Source: Anabaena sp051781005
GTDB taxonomy: Bacteria > Cyanobacteriota > Cyanobacteriia > Cyanobacteriales > Nostocaceae
NCBI RefSeq assembly: GCF_051781005.1
Contig: NZ_JBPWOA010000023.1
Location: 184,843 to 248,842 of the forward strand
Direction: 5' to 3'
Length of the DNA: 64,000 nt
Shown: positions 1-8,500 of the stretch, one piece after another
How positions within the stretch are numbered: position 1 is the stretch's first letter
How the letters are laid out: each line of letters opens with the position of its first letter
Program-made: the position numbers and the translations under genes
The notes under the pieces: model-generated
The model's database searches: none
Seen by the model: only the letters and a program-made list of their open reading frames with translations
What the model was told of the DNA's origin: nothing

Positions 1-1424
1 TCTAATAAAACCTGACAAATCTCTTTGTAGAGTTCAACTCTTTTTCCAGGTAATGCGTTACCTCGGCGATGAACTGTAGCAATCATTGTTAATAGCAAAG
101 GATTAACTCCCATTACTGCTAAAGGAGAACTATTTCTAATCCGTTTAATTAAATCATTAGCTTGGTTTTTAGCCTCTTCCTGCACACCTAAATCTTTTTG
201 TCCAGCACGGCTCATTATCTCTGTCTGTAAATACCAGTTATGAATAAACTCTTGCATTTTCTTGAGATTGAAAGGTTGTACCTCTAGGACTGTTATCTCT
301 TGTTGTAACTTTGCTGTTTTATAACCAAATGGTCGAGATGTGAGAATAAAAATAGTGTCTGGGTATGCTTTCATTTGCTCATCTACCCATTTGCTGACTT
401 GCTTACGTTCTTTTTCATCAGCTACTTCGTCCAGTCCATCTAGCATGACTAAACATTTGTTTTTATTTAATTTTTCAGCAAACCAATTAGTAGGGGGATT
501 CAGTGGTTGTATTTTTCGCTCATTCTTTACTTGCTTAGTAATTAACTCTGCTAGTGGTGGTTGGTTCTCAATTATTTGCCGATGCACATCTCTAATATAT
601 AACAAAACAGGAATTAACTTTGGAGCTTTTGGATGTAGTTTTCGTTCCTGCTGATTTGCATAAGTTAGAGTTAAATGTCTCAAAAGAGTAGTTTTACCTG
701 AACCTGGAGCGCCTAGAACCGCTATACGAGGAAATAAGGCTTTTTTATGATTATCTTTATCTTTAGAAACTAAAAAATCCCAAATTTGCATTTCCCTTAT
801 GTCATGAGATTGTGTTTCAATATTTTGAATAATTGCTGACTTTACATTTGCGAATTCTTTATTAGAAACTTTGAGCGGTACAAATACTTGATTTAATTTC
901 AGAATACGGTCTTTATCTAGCCCTTGTGTCTGATAATCTCGACAAATATAAATTAAACTCTGGTAATATTCGCGTTGAAACGATGAAGTTAATCGCCACC
1001 ATAATTTAACGATGCTTGCCTCTAGTTGATTTACAATATATTCTGCAAACTTATCTTCATGTTGCTCTAATCTTTCTTCAATTTTGTCTAAAATTTTGTT
1101 AATAATATTTTTAACAAACTTGCCACCAATAGCCATAAATAACATGGACATAGTTATGAAAACTGCTATTACAGCTTCTGTCCATTGGCCATTTTTCAGA
1201 AAATTAACCGTTGCTGCTATCCCAATACCAGAACTAGGATAACCTATATAAGTCAAGAGCTTTTGAACTCTTTTCTGTCTAGTTTCTCGTCGTTCAACAC
1301 TAGCTTGCTTTGATTCTGGTGCAGACTCTTTTGGCTTTTCCAAAGCAGATTCTTTTGGACTTTCTACGTTAAAGTCTTTTTGTGCTTCTTGAGCAGATTC
1401 CTGTTCTGAAGTATTTTCAGGCAT
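1..1424 (-). CDS. NACHT-domain NTPase with N-terminal membrane segments (3' end outside window)
   Basis: The frame is open from an ATG at 1424 to the left edge, so at least 474 residues are present and the C-terminal part, normally the sensor repeats, is missing. Residues 1-50 are charged and Glu/Lys/Ser-rich. Two hydrophobic stretches follow (about 56-76 and 81-100), suggesting membrane anchoring. A P-loop GAPGSGKTT lies near residue 238 and a Walker B-like LVMLDGLDEV about 90-100 residues later; the DGLDE pattern is typical of NACHT/STAND ATPases. Bacterial NACHT proteins are signal-transducing switches and many act in phage defence. Here defence is only an inference, because the effector and sensor parts cannot be judged. 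The gene starts 7 bp after a small upstream gene and is probably co-transcribed with it. Confidence 0.85.
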   Translation of the reverse strand, partial: MPENTSEQESAQEAQKDFNVESPKESALEKPKESAPESKQASVERRETRQKRVQKLLTYIGYPSSGIGIAATVNFLKNGQWTEAVIAVFITMSMLFMAIGGKFVKNIINKILDKIEERLEQHEDKFAEYIVNQLEASIVKLWWRLTSSFQREYYQSLIYICRDYQTQGLDKDRILKLNQVFVPLKVSNKEFANVKSAIIQNIETQSHDIREMQIWDFLVSKDKDNHKKALFPRIAVLGAPGSGKTTLLRHLTLTYANQQERKLHPKAPKLIPVLLYIRDVHRQIIENQPPLAELITKQVKNERKIQPLNPPTNWFAEKLNKNKCLVMLDGLDEVADEKERKQVSKWVDEQMKAYPDTIFILTSRPFGYKTAKLQQEITVLEVQPFNLKKMQEFIHNWYLQTEIMSRAGQKDLGVQEEAKNQANDLIKRIRNSSPLAVMGVNPLLLTMIATVHRRGNALPGKRVELYKEICQVLL

Positions 1425-1431
1425 GGTAACT

Positions 1432-1704
1432 TCAATATATACAAATTGGCGAGGTGTGAGTATAAGTAGTTGAAGATCCTTTTTTGGAAATTGCGTTAGC
1501 GAAGCTGGCCGTAGGCATCGCACTCTGTGCTTCCAAATCCTCTAAAATACCCTGATAGTCGGTCATTTTTTGACCCTTAGACACTATCCGCTTGCTTAAT
1601 TTACCCCTAGCCACTTTCTGCTGATTTGCTCCCAAATCCCACAGTGCAAGCAGCAAGCGTGTTTGAGCGTAACTTGCCTGTAAATCCTTTGTCTTTGGAC
1701 TCAT
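1432..1704 (-). CDS. Small hypothetical protein upstream of the NACHT gene
   Basis: This 90-residue protein is not recognised. Residues 1-58 look helical and basic, with a LLLALWDLG helix followed by a charged segment and a second helix (YQGILEDLEAQ). That pattern would fit a small winged-helix-like domain, but this is a guess. Nine residues (MPTASFANA) after the second helix are encoded by a 27-bp dispersed repeat inserted in frame, so the C-terminus may be altered. It lies 7 bp upstream of the NACHT NTPase on the same strand, which suggests one transcript and a functional link. Confidence 0.6.
   Translation of the reverse strand: MSPKTKDLQASYAQTRLLLALWDLGANQQKVARGKLSKRIVSKGQKMTDYQGILEDLEAQSAMPTASFANAISKKGSSTTYTHTSPICIY
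1492..1518 (-). repeat. 27-bp small dispersed repeat inserted in frame in a gene
   Basis: The minus strand carries the ATGCCTACGGC...GCTTCGCTAACGCA type of sequence. Related pieces occur at about 2090-2120, 37960-38000, 46220-46260, 48490-48520 and 56740-56790. It is exactly nine codons, and removing it joins EAQSA to ISKKG without a frame change. Small dispersed repeats of this size are known from Nostocales genomes. Confidence 0.65.
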
Positions 1705-1903
1705 GATGGTGTGTGTTAAATAACTAAGATTATTATAATAATGATTATATTTTTTATTGCGTCAAAGTAAAAATATTGTTTATTTTCTAGATATTGCTCA
1801 CAAATAGCTCAATTTATCAACCTAAAAATCAACCGAGAATTTACGTAATTCATAAATTAACCCATCACATAATACAGAAAAAAATGTGATATTAGTTATT
1901 TAA

Positions 1904-2009
1904 TATAGCGCTATGCATTTGAATGAAATACACCATAGCCCCCTCATCGCTTGCGGGGAGGGGGTTGGGGGTGGGGTTCTTGTATTTCACTCAACAGAGA
2001 ACCGCTAAG
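1904..2009. repeat. MITE-like palindromic element, family A copy 1
   Basis: The element has imperfect inverted ends of about 26 bp: TAGCG, eight variable bases, then TTGANTGAAATAC at the left, and the reverse complement at the right (GTATTTCACTCAA...CGCTA). The middle is G-rich (GCGGGGAGGGGGTTGGGGG). Related copies lie at about 19514-19618 and 43719-43811. No open frame is inside. It sits in the 480-bp gap between the small gene at 1704 and the methylase. Confidence 0.75.
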
Positions 2010-2035
2010 TACCTGGACAGAATTAATTACACAAT

Positions 2036-2135
2036 GTCATTGCGAATGGAACGAAGTGGAATGACGCAATCGCAGGGGCTGGGATTGCTGATGCCTCCGG
2101 CACGCTACGCGAACGCTTCGCTCGCAATGACTGTA
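2036..2135. repeat. Palindromic mosaic of small dispersed repeats
   Basis: The left end reads TGTCATTGCGAATGGAACGA and the right end CTCGCAATGACTGT, its approximate inverse. The middle holds CCTCCGGCACGCTACGCGAACGC, split here as CCTCCGGCACGC and TACGCGAACGC, a class of small repeat common in Nostocales intergenic DNA. A short plus-strand open frame across it is only the translated repeat. Confidence 0.6.
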
Positions 2136-2186
2136 AATATTTTTGTCCAATTACTTATATCAGGTTTTTATTTTTTAGGTTATTTC

Positions 2187-3005
2187 TCAATCGTGTTTAA
2201 TTTCATAATTACTAATGAATAGTTCTTTGCCCTTAGCAGCACCACTTTGTTTATAATTATTCATCCCATACTGTAATTCCCATTCGTAAATATTTGCCCA
2301 TTGAAAATTATCTCGAATTGGTGGTGAATCGTCGTAAGTAATCAACCACCTGTGAGGACATGATTTTAAATCATCAGCAAATCTTTCATGATTAAATCCA
2401 GTATGTAAACTTCCTTTTTTTCCATATAATTTAGAGTTTTCAGCTTTGAAATATGGAGGATCTAAAAATATGAAAACATCTTTTACTTCTGCATTTAATA
2501 GTTGACTATAATCTAAATTAGTGATTTTTATATCTGCTGTTAAAATATCTGCTAATTTCTCTAAACGATCTATAGATGAATCAGTAAACCTGGTATAAAA
2601 AGCTTCCATAGAAAAACCACCTGATTCTACAGTTCCTGAAAAGGTAATTCTATTAAGAACAAAAAAGCGTACTGCTCTTTCTAAATTTGATAAACTATCA
2701 ACATCTACAGTAGTTAAATCTAAAAACAATAATTTTCCATCTTGATATTTTTCTTTGACATAACGAATTTCTGCAACTAATTTAGATAAATCAGATTGAG
2801 CTAAATGCCAAAAAAGAAATAATTCTTTGTTTAAATCATTAATCCAAATCTTTAATTGAGGATATTTTTGTTTTAGGTAAATAAAAACAGAACCACCTCC
2901 AACAAAAGGTTCTCTAAATTCTGAAAAGCTTTCTGGTAAATATTCAGATATTTGCTTAATTGCTCTTGATTTACCACCAGGATAACGGAGAGGACTTTTA
3001 ATCAT
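2187..3005 (-). CDS. DNA adenine methylase (Dam/D12 class N6-adenine methyltransferase)
   Basis: The enzyme transfers a methyl group from SAM to the N6 of adenine in DNA. It is 272 residues when read from the ATG at 3005; a GTG immediately upstream at 3008 is the other possible start. LRYPGGKSRA near residue 6 and EPFVGGGSVF near residue 33 form the SAM-binding N-terminus of the D12 class. DPPYF near residue 182 is the catalytic motif IV. Length is usual for the family. No restriction endonuclease gene is adjacent, so it looks like an orphan or solitary methylase. The target sequence cannot be read from the protein. An alternative is the remnant of a restriction-modification system. Confidence 0.9.
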   Translation of the reverse strand: MIKSPLRYPGGKSRAIKQISEYLPESFSEFREPFVGGGSVFIYLKQKYPQLKIWINDLNKELFLFWHLAQSDLSKLVAEIRYVKEKYQDGKLLFLDLTTVDVDSLSNLERAVRFFVLNRITFSGTVESGGFSMEAFYTRFTDSSIDRLEKLADILTADIKITNLDYSQLLNAEVKDVFIFLDPPYFKAENSKLYGKKGSLHTGFNHERFADDLKSCPHRWLITYDDSPPIRDNFQWANIYEWELQYGMNNYKQSGAAKGKELFISNYEIKHD

Positions 3006-3170
3006 CACGAAATAGTATTATATAATTTTTGGATTTTGATAAATTCTGTAAAATGTATAACTTCAACAGTTAATGTAAAATCTTTTTAAGTAGCTCCTAA
3101 AATATTATATATTTTTCATGGCATATTTACAGTAAAATTAGCCCATTAAAAAATTTACCTGCATTAGCTT

Positions 3171-3881
3171 ATGACTCGTTCAACACCTTATCAGCCTTTG
3201 TTGTTGCGACTTCTACATGGTGTCAGTGGAATTTTAGTAATTGCGGCAATAATTAGCGGATTCTTAGTTTACAACACCTTCGACAAACGATTTGGTAAAA
3301 TTCCCATTCCCAAAATTGACCCAATACAGGATATTCATGGAACTGTAGGGTTATTTTTTTTAATTTTATTACCAGCTTTCGCACTCTATAGTTTTCATGC
3401 TGGACAAAAACGCCTGATACAACCAGACTCGATCCAAAAACTCACTCAAGTTGGTAAACCAATTTGGTGGGTAAGTCTGCAACGGATTGTCAATACTCTA
3501 ATGCTAATCGCTTCTGTTTTAGCGGTGACATCTGGCAGAATGATGAAAGAAGAATGGCTACCAATAGGTGAACTTGATCATATTTGGTATTCTTTTCACC
3601 TCATAGCTTGGGTGATTATGGTTTGCTGTTTAGCAATTCATATTTTGATGTCTACTAAGGTTGGTGGTGCGCCATTATTACTGTCAATGATGTCATGGAA
3701 ATTCCGCCCAGAAGAAAGTCCTAAAAATTGGTATAGTCGTTTCCGTATTTGGTTGGGTAATTTTCCCAATAATTTTCATGTTGAAAATAATTTATCTCTG
3801 AGAATTATTGAAGCGATTGTGTTGATTGGCATCATAGCTGCATTTGTATCGCCATTATTTTTTTCTGGTGGTGAATCATAA
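3171..3881 (+). CDS. Cytochrome b561/b6-type membrane protein
   Basis: This 236-residue protein has four or five hydrophobic segments (about 15-33, 58-77, 105-122, 138-158 and 212-232). Histidines sit in membrane contexts: LRLLHG near residue 16, DIHGTVG near 57, WYSFHLIAW near 141 and LAIHILM near 155. This is the layout expected for a diheme b-type cytochrome of the cytochrome b561/b6 domain group, moving electrons within or across a membrane. The redox partner is unknown. The gene appears monocistronic, with 187 bp to the next gene. Confidence 0.75.
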   Translation: MTRSTPYQPLLLRLLHGVSGILVIAAIISGFLVYNTFDKRFGKIPIPKIDPIQDIHGTVGLFFLILLPAFALYSFHAGQKRLIQPDSIQKLTQVGKPIWWVSLQRIVNTLMLIASVLAVTSGRMMKEEWLPIGELDHIWYSFHLIAWVIMVCCLAIHILMSTKVGGAPLLLSMMSWKFRPEESPKNWYSRFRIWLGNFPNNFHVENNLSLRIIEAIVLIGIIAAFVSPLFFSGGES

Positions 3882-4069
3882 ATTTAAACATCAAGTAGAT
3901 GCAAATCTCATTTTTGGCATCTCACTAAAACAACAAATTTAGACATTTTTCTAAATAAATTTTTATCCCTAAAGTGACACAAGTAAGGACACCTATAGCG
4001 AGATATCTGGAGTTTGAAGATTTATCAAAATAGGATGACATAAGTTGTGACTTTGACAAGGATAAAAAT

Positions 4070-4282
4070 ATGAAGCGTTTAGCATCAGTAACTCTATTAG
4101 CATTTTTGGGAACGGCTGCTGTAGTTGCAATACCCAAACACTCTCAGGCTATGAAGACACCAGAGAATCTATTTGCTACAACACCCTCCCCTAGACCTAC
4201 GACACCCTCTCCTCGATCTACGACACCCCCTCCTAGACCTACGACACCCCCTCCTAGACCTACTCCTACACCTTCCCCTTAG
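4070..4282 (+). CDS. Small secreted Pro/Thr-rich peptide
   Basis: A 70-residue product. The first ~27 residues form a signal peptide: MKR, a hydrophobic core, then a possible signal-peptidase site after KHSQA. The mature part is almost entirely a repeat of TTPxPRP-like units, about five copies from residue 37. Such proline-rich tails are flexible and often surface-exposed. No enzymatic function can be inferred. A hairpin follows about 40 bp downstream. Confidence 0.6.
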   Translation: MKRLASVTLLAFLGTAAVVAIPKHSQAMKTPENLFATTPSPRPTTPSPRSTTPPPRPTTPPPRPTPTPSP

Positions 4283-4320
4283 TAGATTGTTCACATTTAG
4301 TAGGCAAAAATAAATGAACT

Positions 4321-4373
4321 ACCCCATCTTATTTCGTTGTAGCTTGCTTCTGCGGAGCAGTAGATGGGGTTTC
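4321..4373. terminator. Hairpin between convergent genes
   Basis: ACCCCATCT at 4321-4329 pairs perfectly with AGATGGGGT at 4362-4370, and a smaller GCTTCTGCGGAGC hairpin lies inside the loop. It lies between the plus-strand peptide gene and the minus-strand operon ending at 4396, so it could terminate both. The U-tract is short. Confidence 0.5.
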
Positions 4374-4395
4374 TACATCCCCTTAAGTTATTTAT

Positions 4396-5484
4396 TTAGC
4401 GTAAAGATCGAAATAGAACTCGTCCTGGATTTTCTTCTTGATTGATTCGCGTGTATAACCGCAGACAAGTTAAAACTTCTCCTGGTGTACCTCCACAATC
4501 TAGTTGTAGATCATCTTTAGAATAAGCACAAACATCTGCATACAGCCCTGATAATTGCTTAATTCGCACGTCATATCCTGCTTTGATGGCTTTATTAGCA
4601 ACCTTTTTGAGGATACGCCGTGATTCTTGTTGTAGCTTTCCCCACCATGAATAACGCTCGGCTGGGGGGACAAATACTAAGGAATGTATAGCTTCATCCA
4701 TGTCAATCCAAGCACGTAGATTGTGGATTAAATCAGTATTTTCCCCAGTTTTTTGGATACGTTGCAAGCGATCGCTCAATGCCTCAATATATAAATGGTG
4801 ATGTTCTGGCTTTTCATGTAAAGAAACAACATCAAAACTAAACACACTCTTTAAGGCATGATGCAAGTCAGGTTCTATCTCAATTAACTTCATATATAGC
4901 AGTACAAACCCTGCTAGTAAATGCAAATCTTCAGATTTATATATCTGGGCAATTTCTGACTTTAAAAATACTTTTTTTGACAAACATAAACCTCTAGCTT
5001 TCACAGCACCATTCAACCCTGGATAGATTATTTCATCACGAATAAAAGGTAAATGGTGAAGATTGACATAATCTTCAGAAGCACCTAATTTTTGAGCAAT
5101 TTCTAAAGCCCGATGTCGCCAAGTAGTAGCTAAATCTTCTGGAACTCGCAATAAATAGCGGTGCATTTCATTCCATAAATCAGCATCATTTTGACTTTGT
5201 AGGGGAGAATTTCCTAGATAAAAATTCAGTTCTAAATCAGAATTAAAAACCTCACGTAAGTAAATTAATTTGAATTCACCACTCACCTCAATCTCCGCAA
5301 CAGGTGCAGGTTCTAAAAGGTCGTGAAGTTCTTGCAATATTTGCTCACATACCTGATTTCCTGGGTCTTGGGGGTATTCTGTTTGCGCTTGATTTAAAGC
5401 TGCTTCTAGTCCGTACAAACTAAACCTTAATACTTGGGCTAATTGTGAATTTTCTGTTGCTAATAGTTGATATAAATGCTGCAT
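4396..5484 (-). CDS. Unknown protein, third gene of the dynamin/Hsp70-like operon
   Basis: The 362-residue product is not recognised. It is soluble, mostly helical, with no signal peptide or membrane segment. Visible landmarks are an acidic Leu-rich N-terminus, a central RHRALEIAQKLGAS-type helix, a Trp pair (RYSWWGKL) near residue 285 and a Cys/Gly-rich LDCGGTPGEVL near residue 330. It lies 95 bp downstream of the giant Hsp70-like gene and on the same strand, with a repeat palindrome in the gap. Position suggests it is the third component of the SrfABC-like set, perhaps the SrfA-like member, but I see no sequence basis for equating it with SrfA. Confidence 0.75.
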   Translation of the reverse strand: MQHLYQLLATENSQLAQVLRFSLYGLEAALNQAQTEYPQDPGNQVCEQILQELHDLLEPAPVAEIEVSGEFKLIYLREVFNSDLELNFYLGNSPLQSQNDADLWNEMHRYLLRVPEDLATTWRHRALEIAQKLGASEDYVNLHHLPFIRDEIIYPGLNGAVKARGLCLSKKVFLKSEIAQIYKSEDLHLLAGFVLLYMKLIEIEPDLHHALKSVFSFDVVSLHEKPEHHHLYIEALSDRLQRIQKTGENTDLIHNLRAWIDMDEAIHSLVFVPPAERYSWWGKLQQESRRILKKVANKAIKAGYDVRIKQLSGLYADVCAYSKDDLQLDCGGTPGEVLTCLRLYTRINQEENPGRVLFRSLR

Positions 5485-5507
5485 GATGGCATTAAGAGAG
5501 AGGGTAA

Positions 5508-5574
5508 AACGCAGAGGTTAGCGCAGAGGTACACAGAGTAAATTCTTCTTTGCATCTCTGCGCCTCTGCGTGAG
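5508..5574. repeat. Palindromic CGCAGAGG-type dispersed repeat
   Basis: CGCAGAGGTTAGCGCAGAGG at the left is answered by CTCTGCGCCTCTGCG at the right, giving a strong hairpin in the gap between two co-oriented genes. Related sequence appears near 24190-24350. It may affect mRNA processing within the operon. Confidence 0.55.
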
Positions 5575-5579
5575 ATTAT

Positions 5580-8500
5580 TTAATGTATTCCGCAAAAAGG
5601 ATCGCGTTCTTTATCAACTTCGTTGGGTTGTAATTCTAGTTCTGCACTATAAACACATCCTGCTTGTTGGAGACATTCTTGATTGTGTGATGTCCAATAA
5701 GGTACTTCACCGGCGTGCATTCTTAATATACCTTGATTGTCAAGTGTCACATGATATTGACAGGGGTAGTCTGTGGTGATATCTGGCTTGCTAAGTGAAC
5801 CAATGCGTATCCATTTTTTGCTGTTGGTTTCACTATCTGTTTGATAAATATAGAAGGTGTGTTGTCCACTTTGAGGGAAGGGAGGTAAAGGATTACTAAT
5901 TACGCCACTTCCTAGTTCATTTACACCATCTTGCAAATAGTGAAATGTTTGCAGAGATTTACTGTCATTTCCATCAACTGCAAATACTAAATGATAAGCA
6001 TCTGGTTGATCAACTGTTGCTGATTCTAAAACGTTAATGGCAATATCACCATCATTTAAGTCTTGATAGGGATGTTCAATGGCGATATTCCATTTCAATT
6101 TACCATCAGTAAATAGGTCTGATGATTCTGAATCATCTGATATTGCTGACTTGATGTCAATACCATTAACATCTATTAAATAATGGGGACTACCTTGACA
6201 GAGTAAAACACTAAATTGTAGGGTTTGGTCTATTTCAAATTGAACTTTAATTTTTTTGAGAAACTCTGGTTCTACCATTGCTAATTTCTCCATTAAAGTT
6301 TTACCATCAAAGCTACCCCACAGGCGTAAATCTCCATCTTCATAGTCTTGTCGATAGATAATATTTGTTAATTGTATGCCTTGCCAATGGGTACGAACTT
6401 TAGCGATACTTTCCCAAGCTGAAAGTTGATAAAGTTCTTGTCCAGCATTGAATATGGGTAAGAGTTCGTTACTTTGGGTTTTGCGTCTGAAGTTGCAAGG
6501 TAGATAATAAAATAGGTTTTTGACATCTATTTCTAGCTGGTTTGCACCTTTTCGCAACAGACTTTTAGATTCTTCAGGATCAAATCTTAATCGACGCAGT
6601 TTTTCTGCATAGCAAGCACCGGCAGATGTAGCGAGTTTGGTAAATTCTAAAACGAAGGTAATTCTTTCTGGATTCCACACAAAATAGGGAGATTTGCTAA
6701 ATTCTAGGTAAATTTGTTGTTGTACTAAATCGAGATTGCAAGTTTTACCAGAGAGAATTAACCAATCTACTTTTTGATTAGTTTGAGCATTTAAGCGACT
6801 TTCCATCAGTCCTTTAGCAATACCAATGGCTTCTTTAATTGCCGAAATTGCAGTGCGTTCAAATTGCTGACTGTCTAGGGTGAGAGAAATAGCATCAGGA
6901 ATGATAATTTGGAATTTAACTGCACTTTGGGCTAGTAATTCACTAATTTGTTGTTCGGAAAGGGTGAAGGTTAATAAAGAACCGTCTCCTGGTGATTTTT
7001 GCCCCAATTTCAATTTAGCTGCTTCGGCATGATCCCAAAGGGTGTAAAATGTTTGTAGGCGTTGGGGTGCTTGTTGCCAACGAGTAGGTAATACTTTTTC
7101 GGCTGTATCTAAGGCATCTTTGAAAGCAACATCACCTTCGGGGTTTTCTTTATCTAGACATTTCAATAAACTACCACTTTTAAATTTTCCATCTTCTAAA
7201 AAGCGTTCATTTAATTCTGAGTTAATTAAATCTTCTAATTTGTCGCTTTCGATGTCACCTGTGGTTATAGCTGTGAGCAGAAAATCGGCAATTGCTACTT
7301 TTAAAAGCCGGAATATTCTCAGTGTAATTAACTCACCACCTAGCTGTAAATGACCAGAAGAACCTAATAATTTAGGGGTGAGTTTATAGTAACGTCCACC
7401 TAAACCTCTATCTTCATTATCAGCAAAAAATGGGGTTTTATCCTCTAACGTCAGTTCAATTAAAGCTAAGTCGGTAGTTCCACCACCAATATCTAAAACT
7501 AAAACATTTTGTGACCATTTATTTCTGTCTTGGCGACAACGAGTTTTAAAAGATTCAATTCCTAAATTGAGATTTCCACCAAATTCTCGCCATAAAAAGA
7601 ATATAGCTACAGATACCGCTTCATCATAAGCAGTTTGGACATCATCAATTCCCAATTCTTGAACTAGTGCTTTCACTTCTTTACGCACTACTGGAGGTGC
7701 TACTGTGGGATAGGTGACAACTGCTGTTAATAAATCACCTTCAGAAAATCTCCTTTTAGACCGTTGACGATAATCTTCAGTTAAGTCAATTAAATGCGCC
7801 CAAGCTGCTTGAATTAATTGGTTAACTTGGATGTTTTGTTCTTCACCATTTAAGATCACTGGGAAAGTTCGATTTTGACCAAAGTACCGTTTGGGTGAGT
7901 GGTGAAATCGACTAATAATGTCTTTGACGGAACTAATTGTACCTTGGGCTATGGCTTTTTTTCTATTGTCCCTTGCTTCCCTACCCATTTGCAATTTCAA
8001 GGGTTCTATTTGTGATATTTCCATTTCGCTGGGAATTTCTGTATCTCTTCTATCTATATCTAAGATTACAGGAATTAAATTTTGTGATTCTAAAGTTGGG
8101 ACGCGGAAAACTTCGTGATATATCTGATAAAGTTTTTTGCTAACAGCACGGCGGAATCTATCACTATTTCCTAAACATAATTCAATTTGGCGAATGGATT
8201 CTAAAAAGAGTTCCTTATTATCACTTTCAAAAATTTCGCTTAACTGTTCTGGTTCAATTTCTAAGTTTTTGCTAATATTAGCAATAAATTTTTCCCATTC
8301 ACTCGCACCGATATCAGGTAAAGCAGAAGCAGCGGGAGAATTTAACCATTCTGCTAAACGTTGGCGTAGTCTTAATTCTTGTTCTCTGGGTAAAATTTCG
8401 GCAATTGGTACTTCTATAGGGTCAAAAAGTGTAACTGTGGAGTTAGAAGTACCAAAGTCTAAAGCGAACCAACCGGGAAATCTTTTTTGTGATTTCTCAT

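Noticed and set aside
340..654. Plus-strand open frame opposite the NACHT gene
   Set aside because: It lies entirely antisense to the clear NACHT NTPase frame and has Ser/Cys-rich, shadow-like composition.
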